Source: Falsiroseomonas tokyonensis
Lineage (GTDB): Bacteria; Pseudomonadota; Alphaproteobacteria; Acetobacterales; Acetobacteraceae
Assembly (NCBI RefSeq): GCF_019024325.1
Contig: NZ_JAFNJS010000001.1
Location: forward strand, 186,001-250,000
Direction of reading: 5' to 3'
Length of the DNA: 64,000 nucleotides
Below are positions 54,209 to 62,651 of this stretch, piece after piece. How positions within the stretch are numbered: position 1 is the stretch's first letter; each line of letters opens with the position of its first letter. Under the pieces are notes generated by a model. That model had not been told where the DNA came from. It searched no databases and was given only the letters and a program-made list of their open reading frames with translations. Made by a program: the position numbers and the translations under genes.

Positions 54209-56308
54209 TCAGCCGTGGACGACGGCCCTGCCGCTGGTGGCCGGATGCCGGCGGCGGCCGGATCCTGCCGCGGCAACCTGGCCCTGAATCAGGCACTCCA
54301 CCTCCTCGGCGCTGACGGGGGCGCTGTAGAAATAGCCCTGCAGCTCATGGCAGCCATTGCGCTGGGCCCATTCGGCCATCTCCAGCGTCTCGATCCCCTC
54401 CGCCACGATGGTGACCTGCATGAAGTTGCACATGGCGATCACCAGGCGGACGATCTCCTCGTTGCGCGGCAGCCCCTGCATCAGGCCGCGGTCGATCTTG
54501 ATGCAATCGACGGACATCTCGTTCAGCCGTGCGATGTTCGAATAGCCAGTGCCGAAATCGTCGATCGCAAGGCGGATGCCAAGCTCCCGGATCTTGGCCA
54601 GGTTGGCGCTCACCACCGGGTTGCTCTCGATCAGCAGCGTCTCCGTGATCTCGAGCTCGAGGCGCTTCGGGTCGCAGCCATGGTCTTCCAGCACGCGCTG
54701 CACCATGCCGGCGAAGTCCAGGTCGCAGAGCTGGCGCTGCGACACGTTGATGGAGACGGAGACATCGAGCCCCTGGCGCGCCCATTCGCAGCGCTGCCGC
54801 ACGGCCTGTTCCAGGATGGTCGCGCCGATCTGGTTGATCAGGCCGGACTTCTCCGAGATCGGGATGAATTCGGAAGGCAGGATCAGGCCGCGCTCCGGGT
54901 GGTTCCAGCGCGCCAGCGCCTCCACCGCGATGGCGCGCTGGGCGGTGGGCGAATAGCGCGGCTGGTAGTGGGGCAGGATATGGCCGCAGCGCAGCGCCTC
55001 CCGCAGGTCGGACAGCAGCTGCAACTCCTCCTCCCGCTGGTTGCGCATGCTTTCGTCGAACATGCGGTACTGGTTCCGGCCGCCGGCCTTGGCCTCGTAC
55101 ATCGCGAGGTCGGCGCGCTGCATCAGCAGCTGGGCATTGGTGCCGTGATGCGGGAAGCAGGCGATGCCCACGCTCGGCGTCACCATCAGCTTGCGGCGCT
55201 CCCCATGCACCGGCATGGCCAGCCGCTCCAGGATGCGCCTGGCCAGTATCTCGATGCGCCCGGCCTCCTCCGCGCCCTCCATCGCCAGGAACAGGAATTC
55301 GTCGCCGCCGAGGCGGATCACCGTATCCTCGCCCAGGCGCAGCTCCTGCAGCCGCCGCGCCACCTCCATCAGCACGCCGTCGCCATGCAGATGCCCCAGC
55401 GTGTCGTTGATGGCCTTGAACTGGTCGAGGTCGATGAACAGCACGCCGATGCGCGCGCCGCGCTGTTCCGCGCGGCGCACCATGGCGTTGAAGCGCGCGG
55501 GCATGGCCAGGCGGTTCGGCAGGCCGGTCAGCGGGTCGTGATGCGCGCGGCTCTGCGCCAGCGCCTCGGCCTCCTTCAGCTCCGTCACATCGGTTTCGCT
55601 GACCAGGATGGAGGGACGGCCGGAGACGGGGTCGTGGCAGGACCGCACGGTCAGCTCATGCCAGCGCAGGCCGGTGGCGGTCACCACCTCCGCGATCAGG
55701 CTCACCTCCGCCAGGCTGTGGATCTGCTCCATCATCCGCAGGTAGTCGCGCCGGTGCAGGAAGCGAGCGGGCAGGTCCTGCTGCGGCGAATCGAAGCTGG
55801 CCCGCGCCGCCGGGTTGCAATACAGCGTGCGGCCGTCCAGGTCGTGCAGCGAGATCATCAGCTTGGTGTGCAGCAGCGCATCGGCGCTGCGGATCGCCTC
55901 CGGCTGCATCCGCGCCTCGTCGCGGGCCTCGCAGAACATGGCCATGCGGCCGTCCTGCAGCTTCACGCCGCTGAGCCGCACCTCCAGCCGCCGCGGCACG
56001 CCGCGGGGATAGAGCGTCCACCTCTCGGTGAAGCTGGCATCGTAGCCGAGGAAATCCGTTTGGTACTGGCGCAGCCGTCGGGCCACCGCCGGGGACATGT
56101 CCGCCTTCAGGTTGCGGGCCGCCAGTTCCGCGAGCGATCCGGCATTCCAGACCTCCAGCGCCGCGGCATTGGCCCAGACCACGCGGCTATGGTCGACGTC
56201 GTAGATCCAGACCGCCGTGGTCAGCCGGTCCAGGATCCAGTCCCGGTCGGCGCCCGCATGGGAGGGCGCCGGCGGTGCCGGATCCCCGCCACTGTCCGGC
56301 CCCTCCAT
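54209..56308 (-). CDS. PAS-GGDEF-EAL cyclic-di-GMP signalling protein
   Basis: This 699-residue protein has two PAS-like domains (about 15-130 and 140-255), a GGDEF domain (DPLTGLPNRLAM, RLGGDEFLFL, about 265-430) and an EAL domain (VEALARWNHPERGLI, ELEITETLL, DDFGTGYSN, VAEGIETLE, about 440-685). The GGDEF signature and the main EAL metal and catalytic positions appear intact, so it could both make and degrade cyclic-di-GMP. No signal peptide or membrane segment was seen. Its ATG overlaps the stop of the GST gene (TGATG). Cyclic-di-GMP often controls secretion of adhesins, but a link to the neighbouring type I system is inference. Confidence 0.92.
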   Translation of the reverse strand: MEGPDSGGDPAPPAPSHAGADRDWILDRLTTAVWIYDVDHSRVVWANAAALEVWNAGSLAELAARNLKADMSPAVARRLRQYQTDFLGYDASFTERWTLYPRGVPRRLEVRLSGVKLQDGRMAMFCEARDEARMQPEAIRSADALLHTKLMISLHDLDGRTLYCNPAARASFDSPQQDLPARFLHRRDYLRMMEQIHSLAEVSLIAEVVTATGLRWHELTVRSCHDPVSGRPSILVSETDVTELKEAEALAQSRAHHDPLTGLPNRLAMPARFNAMVRRAEQRGARIGVLFIDLDQFKAINDTLGHLHGDGVLMEVARRLQELRLGEDTVIRLGGDEFLFLAMEGAEEAGRIEILARRILERLAMPVHGERRKLMVTPSVGIACFPHHGTNAQLLMQRADLAMYEAKAGGRNQYRMFDESMRNQREEELQLLSDLREALRCGHILPHYQPRYSPTAQRAIAVEALARWNHPERGLILPSEFIPISEKSGLINQIGATILEQAVRQRCEWARQGLDVSVSINVSQRQLCDLDFAGMVQRVLEDHGCDPKRLELEITETLLIESNPVVSANLAKIRELGIRLAIDDFGTGYSNIARLNEMSVDCIKIDRGLMQGLPRNEEIVRLVIAMCNFMQVTIVAEGIETLEMAEWAQRNGCHELQGYFYSAPVSAEEVECLIQGQVAAAGSGRRRHPATSGRAVVHG

Positions 56309-56958
56309 CAATCGGCTCCCGCCTTGCAGGCGAAGGGGATGGCCGCTTCGCCCATGGCGGACAGCGGCACGAAGCCCGGCGTCTGCTGCACCCGGTGGAT
56401 CCAGGACCGGATGGCGGGAAAGGGCCGCATGTCGATCTCGGCCTCCTCCGCCACATGGACATAGCCGAAGATGGCGATGTCGGTGATGCCGTAGCAATCG
56501 CCGAGCATGACGTCCCGCCCGCGCAGATGCGCCTCCAGCAGCGCGAGGCCGGCAGCGCCGCGCGCGCGCCAGGCGGCCATCTCCGCCTCCCGCCCCCGCC
56601 CGCGTTCCGGGACCAGGCGTCCGAAGAAGCGGGCTGGCGAGATATGCGGCTCCAGCTTCATCTGTTCGAAGAACATCCATTGCAGGCTCTGCGCGCGGGC
56701 CAGCGCATCCTGCGGCATCAGGCCCGAACCCTCGCCGACCGGCCAGAGCATGGCATTCGACCCACTGAGGCCCGTGCCATCCGCCGTCACCAGGAGGGGC
56801 ACGCCGCCCACCGGTTTCAGCGCCAGGAAGCGCGGCGCCCGCGCCTCCCCCGCCAGCACATCCACCGAGATCATCCGCATGCCGAGGCCGAGTTGGCGCA
56901 GCGCCAGGAAGGGCTTGAAGCAATTGCCGGGGCCTGGGGTTGCGTACAAGGTATACAA
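56308..56958 (-). CDS. Glutathione S-transferase family protein
   Basis: This 216-residue protein has an N-terminal thioredoxin-like domain (MYTLYATPGPGNCFKPFLALRQ, with GGVPLLV as the cis-Pro glutathione site and a Ser-rich LSGSNAML) and a C-terminal helical domain (ITDIAIFGYVHVAEEAEIDM) typical of bacterial GSTs. The catalytic residue may be Ser/Cys near residues 11-13. Substrate unknown. It is transcribed with the cyclic-di-GMP gene. Confidence 0.85.
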   Translation of the reverse strand: MYTLYATPGPGNCFKPFLALRQLGLGMRMISVDVLAGEARAPRFLALKPVGGVPLLVTADGTGLSGSNAMLWPVGEGSGLMPQDALARAQSLQWMFFEQMKLEPHISPARFFGRLVPERGRGREAEMAAWRARGAAGLALLEAHLRGRDVMLGDCYGITDIAIFGYVHVAEEAEIDMRPFPAIRSWIHRVQQTPGFVPLSAMGEAAIPFACKAGAD

Positions 56959-57088
56959 GACGGACGTCTCTTATCGTTCTTGCCTGCGTCTATATGGCAA
57001 AACTTTAGCCTTCCTTGCGAAGGATTTCGTGATTCCGCCGCAGCCGGCGAGCCCAGGCCCGGGAATGGCCGTAGGCCGGCGCTGCAGA

Positions 57089-57817
57089 TCAGGCGGCCAG
57101 TGGCAGGGAAGGCTGCGCCTGACGCCGCGGCTTGCGCAGCACGCTGACGAAATAGCCGTTGTGCCAGTCGCTGTCCTTGAAGGCGATTTCCGGATGGGTA
57201 TTGTCCAGCGTGGTGCGGATCTCCGCGCCATAGAGCAGCTGCAGCCCGCCCTGGACGATGGCGCGATGCGTGCCGGCGCGCACGGGCCACCAGTTCCAGT
57301 CGTCGCAGATGAAGACGAATTCCTCGGCCAGCGCCGGCAGCGCGGCGATCAGCCCGTCATGCTGGTCCTGTTCCTCATGCGGCCCGTCGAAGAGATAGAC
57401 CTCGAAGGGCGCATGACGCGTGGCGAGATCGGCGAAGGGCACGGCCCGAAAGTCCGCCTCGATCACCTCCACCGCCGCGGCCTCCGTCCGGAACTGCGCG
57501 AGATTGCCAAGGAAGGCGTCGCGCGGGCCGCCGAACTGGCTCCAATTGTCGATCGCCACCGCCTGCACCGCATTGCCGTGGATGGCGCTGCACAGCGTCG
57601 ATCCCATCCAGCTGCCGACCTCGAGGTAGCCGGTGCGGCCCAGCCGGCGCAGCAGCCCGTTGATGAAGTGGCGGTAGCGCGCGCCGGACATGCCGTCGAT
57701 CGCGTAGATGCCCTGGGCGCGGTCGATCGGGGCCGCCAGGGCCTCCGACAGGGCCAGGCGCAGCGGCGCCACATGGCGGGCCTCCGGCTCGATGAGGATT
57801 TCGCTGAGATGGGTCAT
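57089..57817 (-). CDS. Class I SAM-dependent methyltransferase-like protein
   Basis: This 242-residue protein has a Rossmann-type start of the SAM domain at YLEVGSWMGSTLCSAI (about residues 60-76) and then AVAIDNWSQFGG, EVIEADFRAV and YLFDGPHEEQDQHDGL, where the acidic DGPH loop resembles the Methyltransf_24 group that methylates sugars or other hydroxyls. ATG 57817 is preferred because GGAG lies nine bases upstream. It lies between a GST and glycosyltransferases, so a glycan or lipid target is possible. Confidence 0.7.
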   Translation of the reverse strand: MTHLSEILIEPEARHVAPLRLALSEALAAPIDRAQGIYAIDGMSGARYRHFINGLLRRLGRTGYLEVGSWMGSTLCSAIHGNAVQAVAIDNWSQFGGPRDAFLGNLAQFRTEAAAVEVIEADFRAVPFADLATRHAPFEVYLFDGPHEEQDQHDGLIAALPALAEEFVFICDDWNWWPVRAGTHRAIVQGGLQLLYGAEIRTTLDNTHPEIAFKDSDWHNGYFVSVLRKPRRQAQPSLPLAA

Positions 57818-57951
57818 CGGGCTTTTCTCCGGATGCGGTGCGTCCGCCATCTGACCCGCTTTGCCTGAACGGAGCATGAAGGCCGGCATCTCCAGACTTG
57901 ATTCATCCTTTCTCGCCAGACTGCGCCCGCACCGCCCGGAAAAGCCGCAGC

Positions 57952-58575
57952 ATGGACAGCCATTCCCAAAGCGAGATCGGACTCACGGTTGAGGCGCCCC
58001 TCGGGGTCCAGCCCCTGCGGCATGTGCTGCATGTCGGCTGCGGCGCCGCCGCGCCGGACAAGCTGCCGGCGCATTTCTTTCCCGCCGGACAGTGGCAGGA
58101 GATCCGGCTGGATATCGACCCGGATGTGGCGCCCGATGTGCTCGCCTCCATCACCGACATGGCCGTGGTGCCGGATGCCAGCGTCGATGCCATCTGGTCC
58201 TCGCACAATCTGGAGCACCTGTTTCCGCATGAGGTGCCGCTGGCGCTGGCCGAATTCCGCCGTGTGCTGAAGCCCGGCGGCTTCGCGCTGATGACCATGC
58301 CGGACCTGCAGCAGATCGCTCGCCTGGTGGCGGAGGACCGGCTGACGGATGCCGCCTATCTCTCGCCCATGGGTCCGATCACGCCGCTCGACATGCTCTA
58401 TGGCCATGGCGGGTCGCTGGCGCGGGGCAATGTCTTCATGGGCCATCGCGGCGGCTTCACCGCGCGGTCGCTGGAGATGGCGTTGATCGGGGCCGGCTTT
58501 CCCATCGTGCGCGTGGTGCGCGACGACAGTTTTGCCCTTTGGGCCACGGCCTATATGGGCGGCGCGACGGGCTGA
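57952..58575 (+). CDS. Class I SAM-dependent methyltransferase (Methyltransf_11-like)
   Basis: This 207-residue protein has SAM motif I in VLHVGCGAAAPDKLP (about 25-40), an acidic motif IRLDIDPDVAPDVLASITDM, and VDAIWSSHNLEHLFPHEVPLALAEFRRVLKPGGFALMTMPD, the usual order of the ubiE-like fold. It starts 135 bases after the divergent methyltransferase gene. The target is unknown. Convergent stop codons leave 19 bases to the next gene. Confidence 0.85.
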   Translation: MDSHSQSEIGLTVEAPLGVQPLRHVLHVGCGAAAPDKLPAHFFPAGQWQEIRLDIDPDVAPDVLASITDMAVVPDASVDAIWSSHNLEHLFPHEVPLALAEFRRVLKPGGFALMTMPDLQQIARLVAEDRLTDAAYLSPMGPITPLDMLYGHGGSLARGNVFMGHRGGFTARSLEMALIGAGFPIVRVVRDDSFALWATAYMGGATG

Positions 58576-58594
58576 GCCCGTCGCGGCGACGCCG

Positions 58595-60448
58595 CTACAG
58601 CAGGCTTTCGAGCGCCGCTTCCAGCCGCCGCGTGAAGCCGGCGGAATCGCCCAGCGTGCGCATCCAGGCATCGCCCGCCAGCACCTGCCGCGCCGCGGCC
58701 AGCCGGGCCGGATCGGTGGCCAGGGCGATGGCACGGGCGACGTAATCCTCCCGCGTCTCCGTGATGCCATCCGTCAGGCCGATCGCGGTCAGCAGGCTGC
58801 AGGCCATGCGCGCGGCGAAGGCGGTGCCGGCCAGCGTCAGCAGCGGCAGGCCCATGCGCAGCGCGTCGCTCGCCACCGTGCCGGAGTTGTAGGGCGTGGT
58901 GTCGAGGAACAGGTCGGCCAGCCGCATCCGCGCGAGATACCGCGCCGGCTCCACCCGCGGGCCGAGCACCAGCCGTTCCGGCGCCAGGCCCGCCTCGGCG
59001 AAGCGCGCGCGCAGCTGCACGCTGCCGCCATGCCCATCCTCCGGCAGCCAGAGCACGGAGCCCGGCACGGCGTGGAGGATGCGCGTCCAGTCCGCGAAGA
59101 CCTCCTGCGTGATCTTGTAGAAATTGGCGAAGCAGCAGAAGACGAAGGCGTCTTCCGGCAGCCCCTCCTCCGCCCGCGTCAGGCTGGGCAGGTCCGGCAT
59201 GCGGCTGTCATTCGCCTGGTAGAGCCCCTCGATCGCCAGCGGCTTCGGCGCATAGAGATGCGCGCGATCCGGTGGCACGGCGATGGCGTCGCACAGAAGA
59301 AAATCCAGCTCGGGCAGCGGCACGCTGCCGATATAGCCGAGATAGGTGCCCTGCAGCGGCGCCGGCTTCCAGCGCAGCGTGCCCATCCGCGCACCGCGCG
59401 TCAGGCCGTTCAGGTCGATCAGGATGTCGATCTCATCGGCGCGGATGCGCCGTGCCGCCGCCTCGTCATCCATCGCGCCAATGCGCACGTGATGATCCAG
59501 CGCCGCGATGACGCGCGCGCGGATCTCGCTGCCATCCTCCGGCGAGGAGCAATAGCCGAAGATCTCGAAGCGCGTGCGGTCGTGGCGCTCCAGCACCTCT
59601 GCGATCAGGAAGCTCATCGCATGGCGGCAGAAGTCGGAGGAGAGGTAGCCGATGCGGATGCGGTCGTGGCGATAGAACTGGGCCGGCGCCAGGCGCTGCG
59701 GCGCGGCGGGCACCTTGCGCTCCAGCCAGGTGGCGACGATGCGGCGCTGCAGGTCAACATCGTCGAACAGCGCGAGCGCGCCGAGCGGCCCCGCATGCAG
59801 CTGCGCCTGTTCTGCCGAAAGGCCCGGTATATCGCCCGCATGAATCGGCCACAGGCACAGCTTCTGCCGCAGATGCGTCCAGTGCTGCAGCACATCGGGC
59901 TGCGCCGGGTCGCTGGTCAGGCTGGCGCGCAGCGCCTGCTCGGCCTCCGCGAAGCGGCCCGCCTGTTCCAGCAGGCGGCCGCGCTGGTTCAGCAGGTTCC
60001 GGCGCACCGGCTCGGGCTGCAGCGCCTGCTGCCAGGTGGCCAGCGCGGCCTCCACCTGGCCGGCCGATTCCAGCGCCAGGCCCAGGTTGATCGCCGCCTC
60101 GTGGAAATCCGGCTTCAGCGCCAGGGCATTGCGGTAGCAGGTCACGGCGTGCGCCGGGTCGCCGGTCTGCACCAGCTCAACGCCCAGGTTGAACCAGGCC
60201 GCCATGGCCTGCGGATGGCCCGGATTGGCGGCGAGCCAGGCCTGGTAGACGGCGATGGTGACGCCGCGGCGCCCCTCGCGGCTGGCCTGTTCCAGCAGCG
60301 GCAGCAGCCCTTCCAGCCGGATGGCGCGCAGGCCCCGCTGGCGCCGCGCCTCCTCCGCCGGCGGCAGCAAGGCGGGCCAGCTGGGGCCGGCGATCAGCCC
60401 GGCGAGCCAGCCGATATCCAGCGTGTCGGAGGGCACCAGCGCGTTCAT
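58595..60448 (-). CDS. TPR-containing GT41-like glycosyltransferase (SPINDLY/OGT-related), variant copy
   Basis: This 617-residue protein has N-terminal TPR-like repeats (about 50-190: AAWFNLGVELVQTGDPAHAV, AAINLGLALESAGQVEAALA) and a C-terminal GT41 domain: RIRIGYLSSDFCRHAMSFLI, DILIDLNGLTRGAR, FCCFANFYKITQEVFADW and FLDTTPYNSGTVASDALRMG. The family transfers GlcNAc or other sugars to Ser/Thr. Compared with its neighbour the usual NGHTRGAR reads NGLTRGAR, and the HTT donor-phosphate motif reads GTV (about residue 522), so donor use or activity may be altered. Its ATG overlaps the stop of the second copy (ATGA). Confidence 0.85.
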   Translation of the reverse strand: MNALVPSDTLDIGWLAGLIAGPSWPALLPPAEEARRQRGLRAIRLEGLLPLLEQASREGRRGVTIAVYQAWLAANPGHPQAMAAWFNLGVELVQTGDPAHAVTCYRNALALKPDFHEAAINLGLALESAGQVEAALATWQQALQPEPVRRNLLNQRGRLLEQAGRFAEAEQALRASLTSDPAQPDVLQHWTHLRQKLCLWPIHAGDIPGLSAEQAQLHAGPLGALALFDDVDLQRRIVATWLERKVPAAPQRLAPAQFYRHDRIRIGYLSSDFCRHAMSFLIAEVLERHDRTRFEIFGYCSSPEDGSEIRARVIAALDHHVRIGAMDDEAAARRIRADEIDILIDLNGLTRGARMGTLRWKPAPLQGTYLGYIGSVPLPELDFLLCDAIAVPPDRAHLYAPKPLAIEGLYQANDSRMPDLPSLTRAEEGLPEDAFVFCCFANFYKITQEVFADWTRILHAVPGSVLWLPEDGHGGSVQLRARFAEAGLAPERLVLGPRVEPARYLARMRLADLFLDTTPYNSGTVASDALRMGLPLLTLAGTAFAARMACSLLTAIGLTDGITETREDYVARAIALATDPARLAAARQVLAGDAWMRTLGDSAGFTRRLEAALESLL

Positions 60449-62406
60449 GGCGGGCTCCACAGGCGCCCATCGGGCGGCAGCTTCTGGAAGGCGTGGCGGC
60501 GCGCGAGCCTTTGCTGCCAGCGGGCCTCGTAATCCGGCAGGGTGCCGGTCTCCTGCGCCTCATGATCCTCGGCGGCGCCGAGATCCAGGTAGGTGTCGAG
60601 ATTCGAGAGGTCGGGCCGCGGCAGGCGCCCTTCGCGAAAATCCTGCCACATGCCGTCGAAGGCCTGCTCGATGTGCCGCACGAAGTTCTGCGTGTCGTAG
60701 AGCAGGGAGGTTTCCCGGAAGGCCAGCAGGCGCGGGCGATAGGCGCGCAGCCGCGCCGGGTCCTGGCCCAGCGCGATGGCCTGGGCGACGTAATCGGCTG
60801 GCGTGTCGCAGACCAGTTCCGGCACGCCGGCGGCGCGCACCAGGCTGGCACAGACGCGACTCGCAAAACCGCGGCCCGGCAGGGTCAGCACCGGCGTGCC
60901 CATCCACAGCGCGTCGGAGGCGGTGGTATGCGCGCCGTAGGGCGCCGTATCCAGGAACAGGTCGGCGGCGGCATAGCGCGCGACATGATCGGCATTGCCG
61001 GCCATCGGCGCAAAGATCAGCCGCGCGGGATCGATGCCCGCCGCCTGCGCGCGCTCGCGCAGCTTCACATCCACGGCGTCGCTGGATTTCAGCAGCCAGA
61101 GCACGCTGCCCGGCACGCCGCGCAGCACCTGCATCCAGCGATCGAAGCCGAAGGGCGTGATTTTCTGGGTACCATTGAAGCTGCAGAAGACCACCGCGTC
61201 TTCCGGCAGGCCGAGCGCGGCGCGCGTAGGCACCGCGCCAACGGTGCGATGCCTGTCATTCGGCTGGTAGCAGGGCAGCCGCCGCACTGCCTCGGAGTAG
61301 TAGCGCTCGCTGCCCGCGGGGATGATGACCTCGTCGCCCAAAATATAATGGTGATAGGGCGTGCCCATGGTGCCGGCATAGCCGAGCCAGTTGACGATGA
61401 CGGGCGCTGGCCGGCGGGAGAGCAGCCTGGTGCGCGCGCCACGGGTATGGCCGTTGATGTCCACCAGGATGTCGATGCCATCCGCCAGCATGCGCGCCAG
61501 CGCCGCGTCGTCGTCCATCGGCGTGATGTCGCACCAATGCTCCACGCTGCCGCGGATGCGCGCCTTCACCGCATCCTCCTGCGGGATGCCGCAGTAGTAG
61601 ACGAAGACCTCGTAGCGGTCGCGATCGTGCAGCCGGTACATGTCGGCCGTCAGGTGCCCGATGGCATGGGAGCGCAGATCGGAGGAGAGGTAGCCGATGC
61701 GCAGCCGGGGCGAGGGCGGCCGTGCGGCGAAGTCCGCATCGGTCCGGAAATCCGCCGGCACGCCGAACTCGGCGCGGCTGTAGGATGCGGCCAAAGCGAG
61801 CGCCAGCATCGGGTCGTCGGTATGGGTCACCAGGCTGAGCGGCGCCATGCCGCGCAGCAGCGCCGGGCGGTCCAGCGCGCCGACCGGTTCCAGCAGCGGC
61901 CAGGCGCATTGCCGCTGGCGCAGGCTGATCCAGTGCTGCACCACGTCACGCTGGGTCGGCGCGATCTCGATGATCTGGCGCAGATGCTCCTCGGCCTGCG
62001 CATGGCGCTGCACGGATTCCAGCACGCGGGCGATGTGCTTCAGCGCGGTGGTCTTGTAGGCCAGGCTGTCGCCGGACACCGCGGCCAGCGTCGCCGTCGC
62101 ATGCGCCCAATGGCTGATCGCGGGCTCCGTCGCGCCCAGCCTTTCATAGACCACGCCGAGATTGATGAAGGGCGGCAGGAAGGTGGCGTTGCGCTTGATC
62201 GCTTCGCCAAAGGCCGCCGCGGCGCCGGCGAGATCGTCGAGGCCCGAGAGCAGCACGCCGTAGTTGAAATAGACCGCATGGCCCAGCGGGTCCGAAGGGT
62301 GGCGGGCCAGCCAGTCCCGGTACAGCGCCGCGGCCTGCGGCGCCTGGCCCGCGCTGGCCATCTGCTGCGCCGTGCCGAAGAGGTCGGCAACGTTCTCGAT
62401 CTGCAT
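60445..62406 (-). CDS. TPR-containing GT41-like glycosyltransferase (SPINDLY/OGT-related)
   Basis: This 653-residue protein has TPR-like helices (about 10-190) and a complete GT41 domain: RLRIGYLSSDLRSHAIGHLT with catalytic-region His, DILVDINGHTRGAR, VNWLGYAGTMGTPYHHYI, VFCSFNGTQKITPFGFDRW (with the Lys that binds the nucleotide sugar) and FLDTAPYGAHTTASDALWMG with HTT at about 493-495. This is the O-GlcNAc transferase/SPINDLY layout, also used by bacterial flagellin glycosyltransferases. ATG 62406 is used. It is divergent from the Thr-rich repeat protein, a likely substrate by context. Confidence 0.9.
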   Translation of the reverse strand: MQIENVADLFGTAQQMASAGQAPQAAALYRDWLARHPSDPLGHAVYFNYGVLLSGLDDLAGAAAAFGEAIKRNATFLPPFINLGVVYERLGATEPAISHWAHATATLAAVSGDSLAYKTTALKHIARVLESVQRHAQAEEHLRQIIEIAPTQRDVVQHWISLRQRQCAWPLLEPVGALDRPALLRGMAPLSLVTHTDDPMLALALAASYSRAEFGVPADFRTDADFAARPPSPRLRIGYLSSDLRSHAIGHLTADMYRLHDRDRYEVFVYYCGIPQEDAVKARIRGSVEHWCDITPMDDDAALARMLADGIDILVDINGHTRGARTRLLSRRPAPVIVNWLGYAGTMGTPYHHYILGDEVIIPAGSERYYSEAVRRLPCYQPNDRHRTVGAVPTRAALGLPEDAVVFCSFNGTQKITPFGFDRWMQVLRGVPGSVLWLLKSSDAVDVKLRERAQAAGIDPARLIFAPMAGNADHVARYAAADLFLDTAPYGAHTTASDALWMGTPVLTLPGRGFASRVCASLVRAAGVPELVCDTPADYVAQAIALGQDPARLRAYRPRLLAFRETSLLYDTQNFVRHIEQAFDGMWQDFREGRLPRPDLSNLDTYLDLGAAEDHEAQETGTLPDYEARWQQRLARRHAFQKLPPDGRLWSPP

Positions 62407-62651
62407 GCTTCCATCCTGGCGCGCGTGCCGCGGGCGCGCAGCATGGCGGCGCTTGGTGAAGAAGCGGTGAACGCCCCGGGCGCAGGATTTCGGCTGGCCG
62501 CATGGCTGCGATTCATCGGGCGTCAAGGGTTCCTCCCTAGTCTCGCCGCACGCCGGGACGACAGAATGTCCACCCCGCCCCTACTGCGCCGCCTGACTCG
62601 GGATCGCTGGTTCCTGGCGCGGTTCATCATGCCCAGCCGGGAGACATGGCG
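62407..62651. other. Divergent intergenic region between GT41 genes and repeat protein
   Basis: This 245-base region should hold promoters for both directions. No gene was found. GGGAG at 62639-62643 serves as ribosome site for ATG 62652. I saw no clear -35/-10 pair. Confidence 0.5.
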
